A stretch of 28,932 nt of DNA from Clostridium sp. (GCF_018372875.1 NZ_JAHAIF010000034.1:1-28932), one strand, 5' to 3'. Shown: positions 15,630-26,050, counted from the first letter of the stretch. Translations and numbers: made by a program. Notes: generated from the letters alone by a model not told the origin.

Positions 15630-16313
15630 TTGGAATCAGTAGCACCTATCTTTTCCTTTAATATCGGAGGTTTCCCCATAAACATTACAAGAGACATAGT
15701 TGTTCAATGGGCGGTAATTCTGATTTTAGGAATCGCAGCCTATATTTTAACAAGAAATCTTAAAAGGGTGCCAGATAAGAGACAGGTAGTATTAGAAACC
15801 TTATATACTACTATAGAAGGACTTGTTAAAAATAATATGGGCGAAAGTTATGTTGGATATATTCCTTATGTTGGAACTTTAGTTGTATATTTATTAGTTC
15901 TTAATTTACTGGGAATAGTAGGAATCGCACCACCAACTCAAAACTTAAGTGTTACCTTAGGACTTGGGTTAACATCATTCTTAGTTATTAACTATACAGC
16001 AATTAAGAGAAATGGTGTGTGGGGGTACACAAAAGGCTTAGGAGAACCATTCTTAATGATGCTTCCATTAAATATTATGGAAAGAGTAATGTTACCAATA
16101 TCATTGGCGCTTAGACTTTTTGGTAATATGATGGCAGCTACCATGCTTATAGAAATGATTTATGAAGCATTAGGTTCAATAGGAATGCTAGCTCAAATAG
16201 GGGCACCAATTATAGCACATGGATACTTTGATTTGTTTGATGGAAGCATTCAAATGCTAGTATTCACAATGCTAACAATAATAAATATTAAAATGACAGC
16301 AGAACATCATTAG
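15630..16313 (+). CDS. atpB: F1Fo ATP synthase subunit a
   Basis: This integral membrane subunit forms the proton half-channels. The essential Arg is in SLALRLFGNMMAATM (R162 with the start used here), within the conserved fourth helix, and other hydrophobic helices span about 25-42, 80-100, 108-125 and 195-222. The start is ambiguous. TTG at 15630 (giving LESVAPIF..., typical of clostridial subunit a) lies 11 bases after GGAAGG, while GTG at 15621 is only 2 bases after it, so I prefer TTG. With GTG the gene would overlap atpI by 8 bases. It ends in AEHH, 27 bases before atpE. Confidence 0.95.
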   Translation: MESVAPIFSFNIGGFPINITRDIVVQWAVILILGIAAYILTRNLKRVPDKRQVVLETLYTTIEGLVKNNMGESYVGYIPYVGTLVVYLLVLNLLGIVGIAPPTQNLSVTLGLGLTSFLVINYTAIKRNGVWGYTKGLGEPFLMMLPLNIMERVMLPISLALRLFGNMMAATMLIEMIYEALGSIGMLAQIGAPIIAHGYFDLFDGSIQMLVFTMLTIINIKMTAEHH

Positions 16314-16340
16314 AATGTAAATTTGAAGGAGGAAGTTTAA

Positions 16341-16559
16341 ATGGATTTATCAGTAATTGCAGCAGGTATAGCTGTATTATCAGGAATTGGAGCAGGTATA
16401 GGAATAGGTATAGCAACAGGAAAGGCAACAGAATCAATTGCAAGACAACCAGAAGCAGCAGGTAAGATTCAAAGTGCTTTAATATTAGGTGCAGGTCTTT
16501 CAGAAGCAACAGCTATTTACGGGTTAATAGTAGCTATCATGTTAATAGTTATAAAATAG
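16341..16559 (+). CDS. atpE: F1Fo ATP synthase subunit c
   Basis: The 72-residue hairpin proteolipid forms the rotor ring. Helix 1 is Gly-rich ([14 protein letters not shown]), the loop is ARQPEA (34-39), and helix 2 carries the ion-binding Glu in LSEATAIYG (E55). Compared with the Na+-type c-subunit of Ilyobacter, the Gln of helix 1 is Ile and the Ser after the Glu is Ala, so I infer H+ coupling. AAGGAGGAAG lies upstream at good spacing, the strongest ribosome site in the operon, as expected for a subunit needed in about ten copies. A hairpin follows the stop. Confidence 0.97.
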   Translation: MDLSVIAAGIAVLSGIGAGIGIGIATGKATESIARQPEAAGKIQSALILGAGLSEATAIYGLIVAIMLIVIK

Positions 16560-16567
16560 TTTAAGAA

Positions 16568-16586
16568 GAGTTGATATTATTGACTC
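16568..16586 (+). promoter_or_regulatory. Intercistronic hairpin between atpE and atpF
   Basis: GAGTTGAT pairs with ATTGACTC (8 bp, two G-U) around an ATT loop, 8 bases after the atpE stop and before the atpF ribosome site. There is no T-run, so it is not a terminator. It could protect the atpE message from 3' decay or mark a processing site. Confidence 0.5.
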
Positions 16587-16606
16587 CGAAGGGAGGCTGA
16601 GAGCAT

Positions 16607-17086
16607 ATGAATATAGATCCATCAGTTCTATTAATGACGTTAATAAACTTTTTTATTTTAGTACTAATACTTAAACACTTCTTTTGGGAAAAAATCGGTA
16701 TTGCTATACAAGAAAGAGAAGATTATATACAAGAACAATTGTCAAATGCAGAAGATGAATCTCAAAAGGCAAGGTTATATTTAATAGAAAATGAAAGAAT
16801 TCTTAAGTCTTCTAAAGAAGAAGGTAAGAAGATAATAGAAAAGAAAAAACAAAAAGCTAATAAAGTATATAGCGAAATAGTAGATGATGCTAATAAAGAA
16901 GCTAAGGCTATAGTTGATAGGGCAAGGTTAGAAATAGAAAGAGAAAAAGAAAAAGCTCAATATGAAATAAAGAAACAAGTAGTTAATTTAGCAATTGAAT
17001 TATCTGCAAAGGCTATAGAAGAAAAGCTTGAAGATAGTACTCAAAGGGAATTAATAGGCGATTTTATAACTAAGGTAGGTAGTTAA
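16607..17086 (+). CDS. atpF: F1Fo ATP synthase subunit b
   Basis: The 159-residue stator subunit has an N-terminal membrane helix (about residues 7-25, [19 protein letters not shown]) followed by a long charged, heptad-like coiled coil (about 30-135) that dimerises and runs along F1. The C-terminal part ([19 protein letters not shown]) binds delta. The ATG at 16607 follows GGGAGGCTGAGAGC. It is 2 bases from atpH. Confidence 0.97.
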   Translation: MNIDPSVLLMTLINFFILVLILKHFFWEKIGIAIQEREDYIQEQLSNAEDESQKARLYLIENERILKSSKEEGKKIIEKKKQKANKVYSEIVDDANKEAKAIVDRARLEIEREKEKAQYEIKKQVVNLAIELSAKAIEEKLEDSTQRELIGDFITKVGS

Positions 17087-17088
17087 AT

Positions 17089-17628
17089 ATGTACGAATAT
17101 TTAGATAGAAGATATGCCTTAGCATTATATGAAGTGGCTAAAGAAAAAGACAAAGTAGATGAGTATATTAATGACCTTAGAGAAATTTGTGACTTAATAG
17201 AAAATAATAAGGATTTTTATGAAGTTGTAAAACATCCTCAAATAAGTACTAAAAATAAAAAGAGAACATTTATAAATATTTTTAAAGGAAAAATAGATGA
17301 AGAATTACTTTCATTTCTATTGATACTTATAGAGAAAGATAGAATATTGTACTTAAGAGAAAAGCTTAATGAAATGGAAAAGATTGATCTTGAGAGAAAA
17401 AATATTCTATCAGCAGTGGTGAAGACGGCAGTACCATTATTAGAAAGTGAAATTTCTGATTTACAAGAAAAACTTGAAAAGCAGTATAATAAGAAAATTA
17501 TTATGACTACAGAAATAGATAAGAGTCTTCTAGGTGGAGTATACGTAAGAGTTGGAAATGATGTTATTGATGGAACAATAAAATCAAAACTAGAGGAAAT
17601 GAAAGACATAATGCTTAAGAGAGAATAG
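17089..17628 (+). CDS. atpH: F1Fo ATP synthase subunit delta
   Basis: The 179-residue OSCP/delta protein joins the b dimer to the top of F1. The opening [19 protein letters not shown] is the conserved N-terminal helical domain. The C-terminal signature is [23 protein letters not shown]. The ATG at 17089 lies 2 bases after the atpF stop, with GTAGGTAG as a weak ribosome site, so translational coupling to atpF is likely. Confidence 0.96.
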   Translation: MYEYLDRRYALALYEVAKEKDKVDEYINDLREICDLIENNKDFYEVVKHPQISTKNKKRTFINIFKGKIDEELLSFLLILIEKDRILYLREKLNEMEKIDLERKNILSAVVKTAVPLLESEISDLQEKLEKQYNKKIIMTTEIDKSLLGGVYVRVGNDVIDGTIKSKLEEMKDIMLKRE

Positions 17629-17638
17629 AGGTGAGTCC

Positions 17639-19153
17639 ATGAATATAAAACCAGAAGAAATTACTTCAATTATAAAAAAAGAAATTGAAAGATATGAAAA
17701 ACATATTCAAAAAGTAGATTCTGGTACAATAATCCAAATTGGTGATGGTATCGCTAGAGTATATGGATTAGATGATTGTATGGAAGGGGAGTTATTAGAG
17801 TTCCCTAATAATGTATATGGTATGGCTCTTAACCTTGAACAAGACAATGTAGGCTGTGTTCTACTAGGGTCAGAAGAAGGAATCAAAGAAGGAGATATCG
17901 TAAAGAGAACTGATAGAATAGTTCAAGTTCCAGTTGGTGAAGAATTAATAGGAAGAGTTGTTGACTCATTAGGTAATCCTATTGATGGAAAAGGACCTAT
18001 AAAAACTAGTAATACTAGAGCAATGGAAATCCCAGCTCCATCTATTATTGATAGAAGTTCAGTTAATGAACCACTACAAACTGGTATTAAAGCTATAGAT
18101 TCTATGATTCCAATAGGTAAGGGACAAAGAGAACTTATAATTGGAGATAGACAAACAGGAAAGACTGCTATAGGAATTGATACAATTATAAATCAAAAAG
18201 GTAAAGATGTTATTTGTATTTATGTTGCTATAGGTCAAAAACAATCTACAGTTGCTCATATAGTTAATACATTAACTGAAATGGGAGCTATGGATTATAC
18301 AATAATAGTAAGTTCTACAGCATCAGATACAGCACCATTACAATACTTAGCACCATATGCTGGATGTAGTATGGGTGAATATTTTATGCATCAAGGTAAG
18401 GACGTACTAATCATTTATGATGATTTATCTAAGCATGCAGTTGCTTATAGAACAATGTCATTACTTCTTAGAAGACCACCAGGAAGAGAAGCATACCCTG
18501 GAGATGTATTCTATATTCATTCAAGATTGTTAGAAAGAGCAGCTAAATTATCAGCTGAAAATGGAGGGGGATCACTAACAGCTCTTCCTATAATAGAAAC
18601 ATTAGCAGGGGATGTTACAGCATATATTCCAACTAATGTAATTTCAATTACAGATGGTCAAATATTCTTAGAATCTGATTTATTTAATCAAGGTCAAAGA
18701 CCAGCAGTAAATGCAGGTATCTCTGTATCAAGAGTTGGTGGTAATGCTCAAATTAAAGCAATGAAGCAAGTTTCAGGTACCCTAAGATTAGAATTAGCGC
18801 AATATAGAGAACTTGCAGCATTCTCTCAATTTGGATCAGATTTAGATAGAGATGCTAAGAGAAGACTTGAAAAAGGTAAGAGATTAATTGAAGTATTAAA
18901 GCAAGATCAATACGAACCAATGGCTGTTGAAAAGCAAATTGTTATTTTATATGCAGCAGTTAATGACTTCCTTTCAGATATAAAAGTTAGTGATATAAGA
19001 AAATTTGAAAAAAGTTTCTTAGAATATATGGATACTCATCAAAGAGAATTATTAAAGAAAATAGTAACAGAAAAAGTTTTAACTGATGAAATAAAGAAAG
19101 CATTAGAAGAAACAATTATTGAATATAAAAAGATATTTTTACAAGAGGCATAG
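17639..19153 (+). CDS. atpA: F1Fo ATP synthase subunit alpha
   Basis: The 504-residue non-catalytic nucleotide-binding subunit has an N-terminal beta-barrel (about 25-95), Walker A GDRQTGKT (169-176), the Walker B strand [13 protein letters not shown], and VSRVGGNAQ carrying the Arg finger that reaches the beta catalytic site. The ATG at 17639 follows GAGGTGAG. A 22-base perfect palindrome covers the stop codon (19148-19169). Confidence 0.98.
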   Translation: MNIKPEEITSIIKKEIERYEKHIQKVDSGTIIQIGDGIARVYGLDDCMEGELLEFPNNVYGMALNLEQDNVGCVLLGSEEGIKEGDIVKRTDRIVQVPVGEELIGRVVDSLGNPIDGKGPIKTSNTRAMEIPAPSIIDRSSVNEPLQTGIKAIDSMIPIGKGQRELIIGDRQTGKTAIGIDTIINQKGKDVICIYVAIGQKQSTVAHIVNTLTEMGAMDYTIIVSSTASDTAPLQYLAPYAGCSMGEYFMHQGKDVLIIYDDLSKHAVAYRTMSLLLRRPPGREAYPGDVFYIHSRLLERAAKLSAENGGGSLTALPIIETLAGDVTAYIPTNVISITDGQIFLESDLFNQGQRPAVNAGISVSRVGGNAQIKAMKQVSGTLRLELAQYRELAAFSQFGSDLDRDAKRRLEKGKRLIEVLKQDQYEPMAVEKQIVILYAAVNDFLSDIKVSDIRKFEKSFLEYMDTHQRELLKKIVTEKVLTDEIKKALEETIIEYKKIFLQEA

Positions 19154-19169
19154 CTTTTAAAAGCTATGC
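19148..19169. repeat. 22-base perfect palindrome over the atpA stop codon
   Basis: GCATAGCTTTT (19148-19158) is directly followed by its exact reverse complement (19159-19169). As RNA it folds into a 9-bp stem with a TTAA loop, 14 bases before the atpG ribosome site. The TAG of atpA is inside it. There is no U-tract after it, only AATTCTTT, so it is unlikely to end transcription. A message-stability or processing hairpin between alpha (three per complex) and gamma (one per complex) is plausible. Confidence 0.75.
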
Positions 19170-19190
19170 AATTCTTTAGGAGGTGGAATA

Positions 19191-20042
19191 ATGGGAGCAG
19201 CTGGACTTATAGAGATAAAGAGAAGATTAAAGTCCGTAGAAAGTACCAAGAAAATAACAAATGCAATGGGACTTGTTGCCACTTCTAAATTAAGAAAATG
19301 TAGAAAAGAGTTATCTATAAATGAGCAATATCTAGAAATAGCTGAAAAAACCATGAAGTCTTTAGCAAGAATATCAGAAGAAAAACTTACTACTTCATAT
19401 TTTGATGGAAATGATGGTAATTATAAGCTTTATATAATAATCACTTCTGATACTGGATTATGTGCTGGATACAATAATAATGTAGTTGCTTTTTTAGATA
19501 GCTTAATTAAGGATGATAAGGATAATTGCAAAATAATTAGTGTAGGTAGTAAGGGAATATCTTATTTAAGAAGGAACGGATTAGAAACTATAGATGAATA
19601 TGTTGATATCCCTGATATACCAACTATAAAAGAAGTTAAACTAGTTTATGAAAAAGCTTTAAAGCTATTTGTTTCAGGTGAAGTTTCAGAGGTTAATGTT
19701 GTATATACAGAATTTGTATCTCCTATAAAACAAGAAGTTAAAAGTGAAAAACTATTGCCTGTTGAAAGAGCAGTAGGAGAGGTAGGAGAACAAATAGTAG
19801 AACCTGATTTAAAAACTGTTCTTACAGATTCTTTAGATATATATCTAAAAGGAAAGTTAAGGGCTTTAATGTTAAGTGCAAAATGCAGTGAACAAAGTGC
19901 TAGAATGCAAGCTATGGATGGAGCAACAAGCAATGCAAATGATATAATTCAAGAACTTAATATAAGATATAATAGAATTAGACAAAGCATGATTACTCAA
20001 GAAATTTCAGAAATAGTTGGAGGAGCAGAAGCACAAAAATAG
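19191..20042 (+). CDS. atpG: F1Fo ATP synthase subunit gamma
   Basis: The 283-residue central stalk subunit turns inside alpha3-beta3. The N-terminal helix [30 protein letters not shown] and the C-terminal helix ([21 protein letters not shown] to the [12 protein letters not shown] end) form the coiled-coil shaft. [13 protein letters not shown] is the conserved central motif. The ATG at 19191 follows TAGGAGGTGG. It lies 16 bases before atpD. Confidence 0.97.
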   Translation: MGAAGLIEIKRRLKSVESTKKITNAMGLVATSKLRKCRKELSINEQYLEIAEKTMKSLARISEEKLTTSYFDGNDGNYKLYIIITSDTGLCAGYNNNVVAFLDSLIKDDKDNCKIISVGSKGISYLRRNGLETIDEYVDIPDIPTIKEVKLVYEKALKLFVSGEVSEVNVVYTEFVSPIKQEVKSEKLLPVERAVGEVGEQIVEPDLKTVLTDSLDIYLKGKLRALMLSAKCSEQSARMQAMDGATSNANDIIQELNIRYNRIRQSMITQEISEIVGGAEAQK

Positions 20043-20058
20043 TAAGGAGGTATATTAG

Positions 20059-21450
<1,392 letters not shown>

Positions 21451-21463
21451 GAGGTGGAGGAAA

Positions 21464-21871
21464 ATGGCCAAAACCTTTATGTTGAAAATTTTAACTCCTA
21501 GTAAGATGGTTATAAACGAAGAAGTAGAAAAAGTATTTGTAAATACAGTTAACGGAGCAGTTGAATTTCTACCTAATCATGCCCCTATTATAATGAGTAC
21601 AGTGCCAAGTGCTACTATATTCTATGATAAGGCAGGAAATAAAAAAGAACTATTTACATCTAGGGGAGTAATTAATCTAAATAACAATGAAATAATGTTT
21701 TGTAGCGATGCAGCAGAATTAGTTGAAGATATTGATTTAGCTAGAGCAGAAGAAGCAAAAGAAAGAGCTGAAAAAAGAATAAAAGATTCATCTAAGTTTG
21801 ATGTTGCAAGAGCACAGGCAGCGTTAATTAGAGCAAATATAAGAATAGGTTTAAAAAAGCATTCAATTTAG
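21464..21871 (+). CDS. atpC: F1Fo ATP synthase subunit epsilon
   Basis: The 135-residue protein has an N-terminal beta-sandwich (FMLKILTPSKMV to ELFTSRGVINLNNNEIMFCSDAAE) and a C-terminal two-helix hairpin (about 88-133, ARAEEAKERAEKRIKD and ARAQAALIRANIRIGLKK), the part that inhibits hydrolysis in known enzymes. The ATG at 21464 follows GAGGTGGAGG. It ends the operon; its last codons lie in the terminator. Confidence 0.96.
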   Translation: MAKTFMLKILTPSKMVINEEVEKVFVNTVNGAVEFLPNHAPIIMSTVPSATIFYDKAGNKKELFTSRGVINLNNNEIMFCSDAAELVEDIDLARAEEAKERAEKRIKDSSKFDVARAQAALIRANIRIGLKKHSI

Positions 21872-21886
21872 TGGATGCTTTTTTTT
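21853..21886 (+). terminator. Rho-independent terminator of the atp operon
   Basis: AAAAAAGCATTC pairs with GGATGCTTTTTT (one G-U) around an 8-base loop and continues as a T-run. It starts inside the last codons of atpC. Confidence 0.9.
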
Positions 21887-22015
21887 GTAAAAAATTATAT
21901 TTTTTTGACAATCTTTCACAAAAAAATACGAGTTTTATATACTAATAGTAAATAAGGTAATTGTATAATAAATGGAATAAATGACCATAATTATGAAGGA
22001 AAGGTGGGGGTATAT

Positions 22016-22657
22016 GTGAAGGTTAGAGTATGCCTTATATTAAGTTTCCTTTTTTCTGTTATTTTTATTAGTGCTTTTCCTATAGTTAGTTGGTCATATA
22101 GTGATTTTTATTCTATTGAAAAACTAATAAAAGAAGAAAGTACCTTTGTAGAAAGCGGTGTGAAAATAGAATATGAAAGTAATATGCCACTAGAAGATAC
22201 TTTTAATTCAATACAAAAAAAAGTAAAAAAATATTATAATTCAAGTATTTCTGAAATAACGGAAAATGGTATTTTTGTAAAGTGCAATAATTTAGAAATA
22301 AATATAACTGTTTATGAAAATAAAGAAAAAACATTAGTAGATGCAGTAATAACTAATTTTAGCAAAGACAAAAAAATACTAAATTTAATACAAGATTTAT
22401 CACAATTACAAGTTTATACTTCAAGCAAACCTAGATATTTTAAATATATAAAGGGAAAAATAAATAATACAGAAGAAGGATTAAATCTTATTACTAAAGT
22501 ACAAAACATAAAAGACATAAATGCCCTAGATATCCATAATGGTTATGTTGGAACAGCTAAGTTACAAGATGGAGAAAGGGTCAATTTTGCAGTAAGTAAC
22601 TACGATAAAGGGACTTACTTAGTTATTGGTACACCAATAATTTTTTCAACATACTAA
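22016..22657 (+). CDS. ywmB: YwmB-family protein (DUF1779, TATA-box-binding-like fold)
   Basis: The 213-residue protein has an N-terminal hydrophobic segment (about residues 3-24) that could be a signal peptide or membrane anchor, followed by a soluble domain likely outside the membrane. I assign YwmB from position rather than a strong motif: in Bacillus subtilis ywmB precedes murAA and spoIID just downstream of the atp operon, as here. VDAVITNF and the C-terminal RVNFAVSNYDKGTYLVIGTP are consistent. Function is unknown; the wall-synthesis and sporulation neighbours suggest an envelope role. GTG 22016 is preferred because AAGGTGGGG lies 6 bases upstream; GTG 22004 is the alternative. Confidence 0.75.
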   Translation: MKVRVCLILSFLFSVIFISAFPIVSWSYSDFYSIEKLIKEESTFVESGVKIEYESNMPLEDTFNSIQKKVKKYYNSSISEITENGIFVKCNNLEINITVYENKEKTLVDAVITNFSKDKKILNLIQDLSQLQVYTSSKPRYFKYIKGKINNTEEGLNLITKVQNIKDINALDIHNGYVGTAKLQDGERVNFAVSNYDKGTYLVIGTPIIFSTY

Positions 22658-22678
22658 TAAGTCATTATGGAGGAGAAT

Positions 22679-23932
22679 ATGGAAAAGATAGTAGTTAAAG
22701 GTGGAAAGAAACTAAGTGGTGAGGTAAACATAAGCGCAGCGAAGAATTCAGTTTTGCCTATAATTGCAGCAACAATTCTTTCGAAAGAGAATATTGAATT
22801 AGAAAATATACCTATGCTAGAAGACGTTTTAGTTATATGTAACCTACTTAGTGGTTTGAATTGTAATTTACAAATAGAGGATGATAAGATAAAAATAAAT
22901 ACAAGTGAATTGATTCCTGTTGATGCAAATAGTGAATTAATAAGAAAAATGAGAGCTTCATTCCTAATAATGGGTCCTATGTTGGCAAGGTTTGGCTATT
23001 GTAAATTATCACTTCCAGGAGGATGCAATATAGGTAGTAGACCTATTGATCTTCATTTGAAAGGCTTTAAAGCCTTGGGAGCTGAAATAAATATTGGACA
23101 TGGATATGTAGAAGCTAAGGTAGATAGACTAAAAGGAAATAGAATTTATTTGGATTTCCCTTCAGTTGGAGCAACTGAGAATATAATTATGGCTGCTGTA
23201 TTAGCAGAAGGAAGAACTATAATTGAAAATGCTGCAGAAGAACCTGAAATATGGGATTTAGCAGAATTTTTAAACTCAATGGGAGCTAATATAGTTGGTG
23301 CTGGTACAGGGAAAATTACAATAGAAGGTGTAGATCATTTAAGTGGAATTAAATATAAACCAATATATGATAGAATTGAAGCTGGCACATTTATGATAAG
23401 TGCTGCAATAACAAATAGTAGAATTAAAATTAATGGTATAAATGGTGAACATTTAAGACCATTAATAGAGAAACTAAAAGAATGTGGAATTAACTTTGAA
23501 GAGTTAGGAGAATCTATAATAGTTGATGGAACAGGTCCTAAGAAACCTGTAGATATTAAAACTTTACCTTATCCAGGATTTCCTACAGATATGCAACCTC
23601 AAATGATGGGCTTATTATGCTTAATTGAGGGGTCTAGTATAGTAACAGAAACCATATTTGAGAACAGATTTATGCATGTGGCAGAGCTTGCTAGAATGGG
23701 AGCTAAAATTAAAATAGATGGTAGAACAGCTTTTGTGGAAGGTGTTAATAAGCTAACTGGATGTGAGGTTAAAGCGACAGATTTAAGAGCAGGAGCTGCT
23801 ATGATCTTGGTTGGATTAGTAGCTGAAGGAACAACAGAAATAAGAGATATTTATCATATAGATAGAGGTTATCAAGATATTGAAAAGAAATTCAGAGGTC
23901 TTGGAGCTGATATTGAAAGAATTAAGTATTAA
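22679..23932 (+). CDS. murA: UDP-N-acetylglucosamine 1-carboxyvinyltransferase
   Basis: The 417-residue cytosolic enzyme transfers enolpyruvate from PEP to UDP-GlcNAc, the first committed step of peptidoglycan synthesis. SAAKNSVLPIIAA (19-31), the flexible loop LPGGCNIGSRPIDLHLKG with the fosfomycin-reactive Cys (C116), and FPTDMQPQ are present. Having Cys rather than Asp predicts fosfomycin sensitivity of the enzyme. The start ATG at 22679 is set by GGAGG five bases upstream; the in-frame ATG at 22667 overlaps that site. Clostridia often have two murA copies; this is the one beside spoIID. Confidence 0.97.
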   Translation: MEKIVVKGGKKLSGEVNISAAKNSVLPIIAATILSKENIELENIPMLEDVLVICNLLSGLNCNLQIEDDKIKINTSELIPVDANSELIRKMRASFLIMGPMLARFGYCKLSLPGGCNIGSRPIDLHLKGFKALGAEINIGHGYVEAKVDRLKGNRIYLDFPSVGATENIIMAAVLAEGRTIIENAAEEPEIWDLAEFLNSMGANIVGAGTGKITIEGVDHLSGIKYKPIYDRIEAGTFMISAAITNSRIKINGINGEHLRPLIEKLKECGINFEELGESIIVDGTGPKKPVDIKTLPYPGFPTDMQPQMMGLLCLIEGSSIVTETIFENRFMHVAELARMGAKIKIDGRTAFVEGVNKLTGCEVKATDLRAGAAMILVGLVAEGTTEIRDIYHIDRGYQDIEKKFRGLGADIERIKY

Positions 23933-23957
23933 AAAGGAATTATAATTTTTTTATAAA

Positions 23958-23988
23958 GAAGCTATATCGTTAGGATGTAGCTTCTTTT
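23958..23988 (+). terminator. Rho-independent terminator of ywmB-murA
   Basis: GAAGCTATAT pairs with ATGTAGCTTC (10 bp with one G-U) around a 7-base loop, followed by TTTTAT. It separates murA from spoIID. Confidence 0.75.
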
Positions 23989-24134
23989 ATGCCCTAATAT
24001 ATAAATATATAAACATATAAATATAAGAATATAAAAATATGTAAATATTGTAAAAAATAAAGCTTGTTGAGAGTAGTGATAAGTAAAATTATGTAAGCAT
24101 ATAATTAAAGGAAATTATTTTTTAGGAGGGAGAA

Positions 24135-25178
24135 ATGAATTATAATGGTGCAAAAAATGAATTTAAAGTTATTTCTTATATAACCATATTTATAATTTCC
24201 TTTACAATAATAATTTGTAGTATATTTATTGCATCTCCATTTAAACGTACAAGCTCTTTTGAACTTAGCGATGATACTATAAGGTATGTTAAAGATGAAG
24301 GAGTAGTAGTTAGAGGTAGTGATAAAGTAAAGGTATATAATACTGCCACAGAGAAGGTAGAAGAAATAAGTTTAGAAGATTATATAGTTGGTGTAGTAGC
24401 AGCAGAAATGCCTGCAGAATTTAATGAAGAGGCAATAAAGGCTCAATCCATAGCGGCTAGAACTTTTTATTTTTCTAAGAGAATTTCTCCTTGTAAAACA
24501 GCTAAAGAGCATGGGGCAGAAATTTGTTCATCAACTCACTGCCAAGCATATATGAGTAAGGATGAAAGAATGCAGAAATGGGATAGTTCAAAAGCAGAAA
24601 CTTATTGGGAGAAGATTGTTAGCTCTGTTAAAGCTACAGAGGGGGAAGTTATGATATATGGGGGGGAAATAGTTAGGTATCCTCAATTCTTTGCTATAAG
24701 TGGGGGGAAGACAGAGGATTCAATAGAAGTATTCTCAGGAGATATTCCTTATTTGAAATCAGTAGATAGTTCATGGGATAAAGAGGCTACCAAATATAGT
24801 ACAACAAAGGAAATTGGATTTGATGAGTTTGTAAATACAATAAATAAAACATATAAGGATACTGGAGTAACAAAAGAAAACTTAAAAGATAAGGTAAAGA
24901 TAGAATCTAGAACCGATGCGGAATATGTAAAAAGTATAGCATTAGGAACAAAAAGTATTTCAGGAATTGATTTTAGAAAGTTATTTGATCTTAGGTCATC
25001 AAATTTTACAATTGAATATGGAAATGATGTTGTTAAAATTAATTGTAAAGGATATGGACATGGAGTTGGAATGAGCCAATGGGGAGCAAACTTTATGGGC
25101 AAGGATGGAAAGAGTTATAAAGATATCTTAAAACATTATTATTCAGGAATAGAAATTGAAAAAATAGTATATAAATAG
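24135..25178 (+). CDS. spoIID: Stage II sporulation protein D (peptidoglycan lytic transglycosylase)
   Basis: The 347-residue protein has an N-terminal membrane anchor (about residues 12-34) and an extracytoplasmic SpoIID domain. In engulfment SpoIID, with SpoIIM and SpoIIP, degrades septal peptidoglycan so the mother-cell membrane can move round the forespore. VAAEMPAEFNEEAIKAQSIA contains the catalytic-type Glu (E91), and GYGHGVGMSQWGA is the C-terminal signature. The ATG at 24135 follows TTAGGAGGG. CATATAAT about 35 bases upstream resembles a sigma-E -10 element, but I found no clear -35. Three poly-G runs (G5 at 24641, G7 at 24660, G6 at 24702) are unusual for this genome. Confidence 0.96.
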   Translation: MNYNGAKNEFKVISYITIFIISFTIIICSIFIASPFKRTSSFELSDDTIRYVKDEGVVVRGSDKVKVYNTATEKVEEISLEDYIVGVVAAEMPAEFNEEAIKAQSIAARTFYFSKRISPCKTAKEHGAEICSSTHCQAYMSKDERMQKWDSSKAETYWEKIVSSVKATEGEVMIYGGEIVRYPQFFAISGGKTEDSIEVFSGDIPYLKSVDSSWDKEATKYSTTKEIGFDEFVNTINKTYKDTGVTKENLKDKVKIESRTDAEYVKSIALGTKSISGIDFRKLFDLRSSNFTIEYGNDVVKINCKGYGHGVGMSQWGANFMGKDGKSYKDILKHYYSGIEIEKIVYK

Positions 25179-25200
25179 CGATTAAAAACTTTTAATAAGG

Positions 25201-25248
25201 TAAGGATATAAGATAAGTTAAATGCTTATTTTATATCCTTATTTTTTT
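25201..25248 (+). terminator. Rho-independent terminator of spoIID
   Basis: A 17-bp stem, TAAGGATATAAGATAAG / CTTATTTTATATCCTTA (one G-U), with a 7-base loop, is followed by seven Ts. It is the longest terminator stem in the window. Confidence 0.95.
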
Positions 25249-25326
25249 AAAATAAAAATAAATAAAATATGAATAATATGTATTAATTTATATAAAAAGG
25301 AAACAATAGAAAAAGGAGGTGTTTAT

Positions 25327-26031
25327 ATGGACAAAAATAATGTACAAAAGGTGAAAGATTTTTTTAGGAAGGAGGGTTTTTACGTAGTACTTTTCCTATG
25401 TTTGTGTATTGTCACAACACTTGGAACTGTGTATTTTAAGAAATCACGTAATTTACAAACAGATCCTAAAAAAGAAGAGAATAATAAAGAAATTTCGTTG
25501 AATGTTGATGATAAAGATGTAAGCAATAACATGCAAAATGCAGAAAGAGTAGATAATACAACCAATAAGAATACTGAAAAGACTACTGCTGTATCAAATA
25601 ATACGGAAGTGAAATTTGTGAATCCAATTTCAGGAACTGTAATTAGAGAGTTTAAGACAACTCCTCAAATTATTGATGATGAAGGGAATCAACGTGTTTT
25701 ATCTGGAGTAAATATTAAATCTAAGATAGGTTCAGAAGTAAAAGCAGCAGCAGAAGGTGTTGTAGAAACAGTAGGTGTTGGCGATGTTGAAGAAGGAACA
25801 AGAGTTGTTATAAAGCATGCTAATGGATTAAAGACTGTTTATGCTAATCTTGATCCTAAGGTTAACGTGAAGGCTGGAGATAAGGTGACATCTAGCACTG
25901 TTATTGGTAAGGTTGGGAATACTGTAAAGATATTTGGTGATAAGTTTGGTGAATTTTTAAATATACAAGTAATCAATTCACAAGGAAAACAAGTAGATCC
26001 ATTAAAGTATTTTTCATATAGCCTAAAGTAA
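25327..26031 (+). CDS. spoIIQ: SpoIIQ-like M23/LytM-domain protein, catalytic residues lost
   Basis: The 234-residue protein has a short cytoplasmic N-terminus, one membrane helix (about 18-36), a charged Asn/Thr-rich linker (about 45-95) and a LytM (M23) domain (about 98-230). In sporulation SpoIIQ in the forespore membrane binds SpoIIIAH to form the channel zipper. Family zinc and catalytic positions are replaced: HxGxD is L125-S-G-V-N129, YAHL is YANL (N174) and HLH is F210-L-N212. It should bind but not cut peptidoglycan, as in Bacillus SpoIIQ. Assignment rests on topology and the position between spoIID and spoIIID. The ATG at 25327 follows AAAGGAGGTG. Confidence 0.88.
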   Translation: MDKNNVQKVKDFFRKEGFYVVLFLCLCIVTTLGTVYFKKSRNLQTDPKKEENNKEISLNVDDKDVSNNMQNAERVDNTTNKNTEKTTAVSNNTEVKFVNPISGTVIREFKTTPQIIDDEGNQRVLSGVNIKSKIGSEVKAAAEGVVETVGVGDVEEGTRVVIKHANGLKTVYANLDPKVNVKAGDKVTSSTVIGKVGNTVKIFGDKFGEFLNIQVINSQGKQVDPLKYFSYSLK

Positions 26032-26050
26032 TTTTTTAGAAATTATATTA

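Noticed and set aside
17238..17609. 123-codon minus-strand frame inside atpH
   Set aside because: Shadow of atpH; hydrophobic/Ser-rich composition typical of antisense of Lys/Glu/Ile codons.
21905..21969. TTGACA at 21905 and TATAAT at 21964 upstream of ywmB, considered as a promoter
   Set aside because: They are far too distant to act together and neither has a partner at 16-18 bases; the ywmB promoter remains unassigned.
23990..24050. Run of ATATAAATATATAAACATATAAATATAAG-like units, possible repeat array or CRISPR
   Set aside because: Units differ in length and sequence and there are no spacers; this is low-complexity AT-rich DNA.
24749..25102. 117-codon minus-strand frame inside spoIID
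   Set aside because: Shadow of a conserved gene; no ribosome site or promoter.
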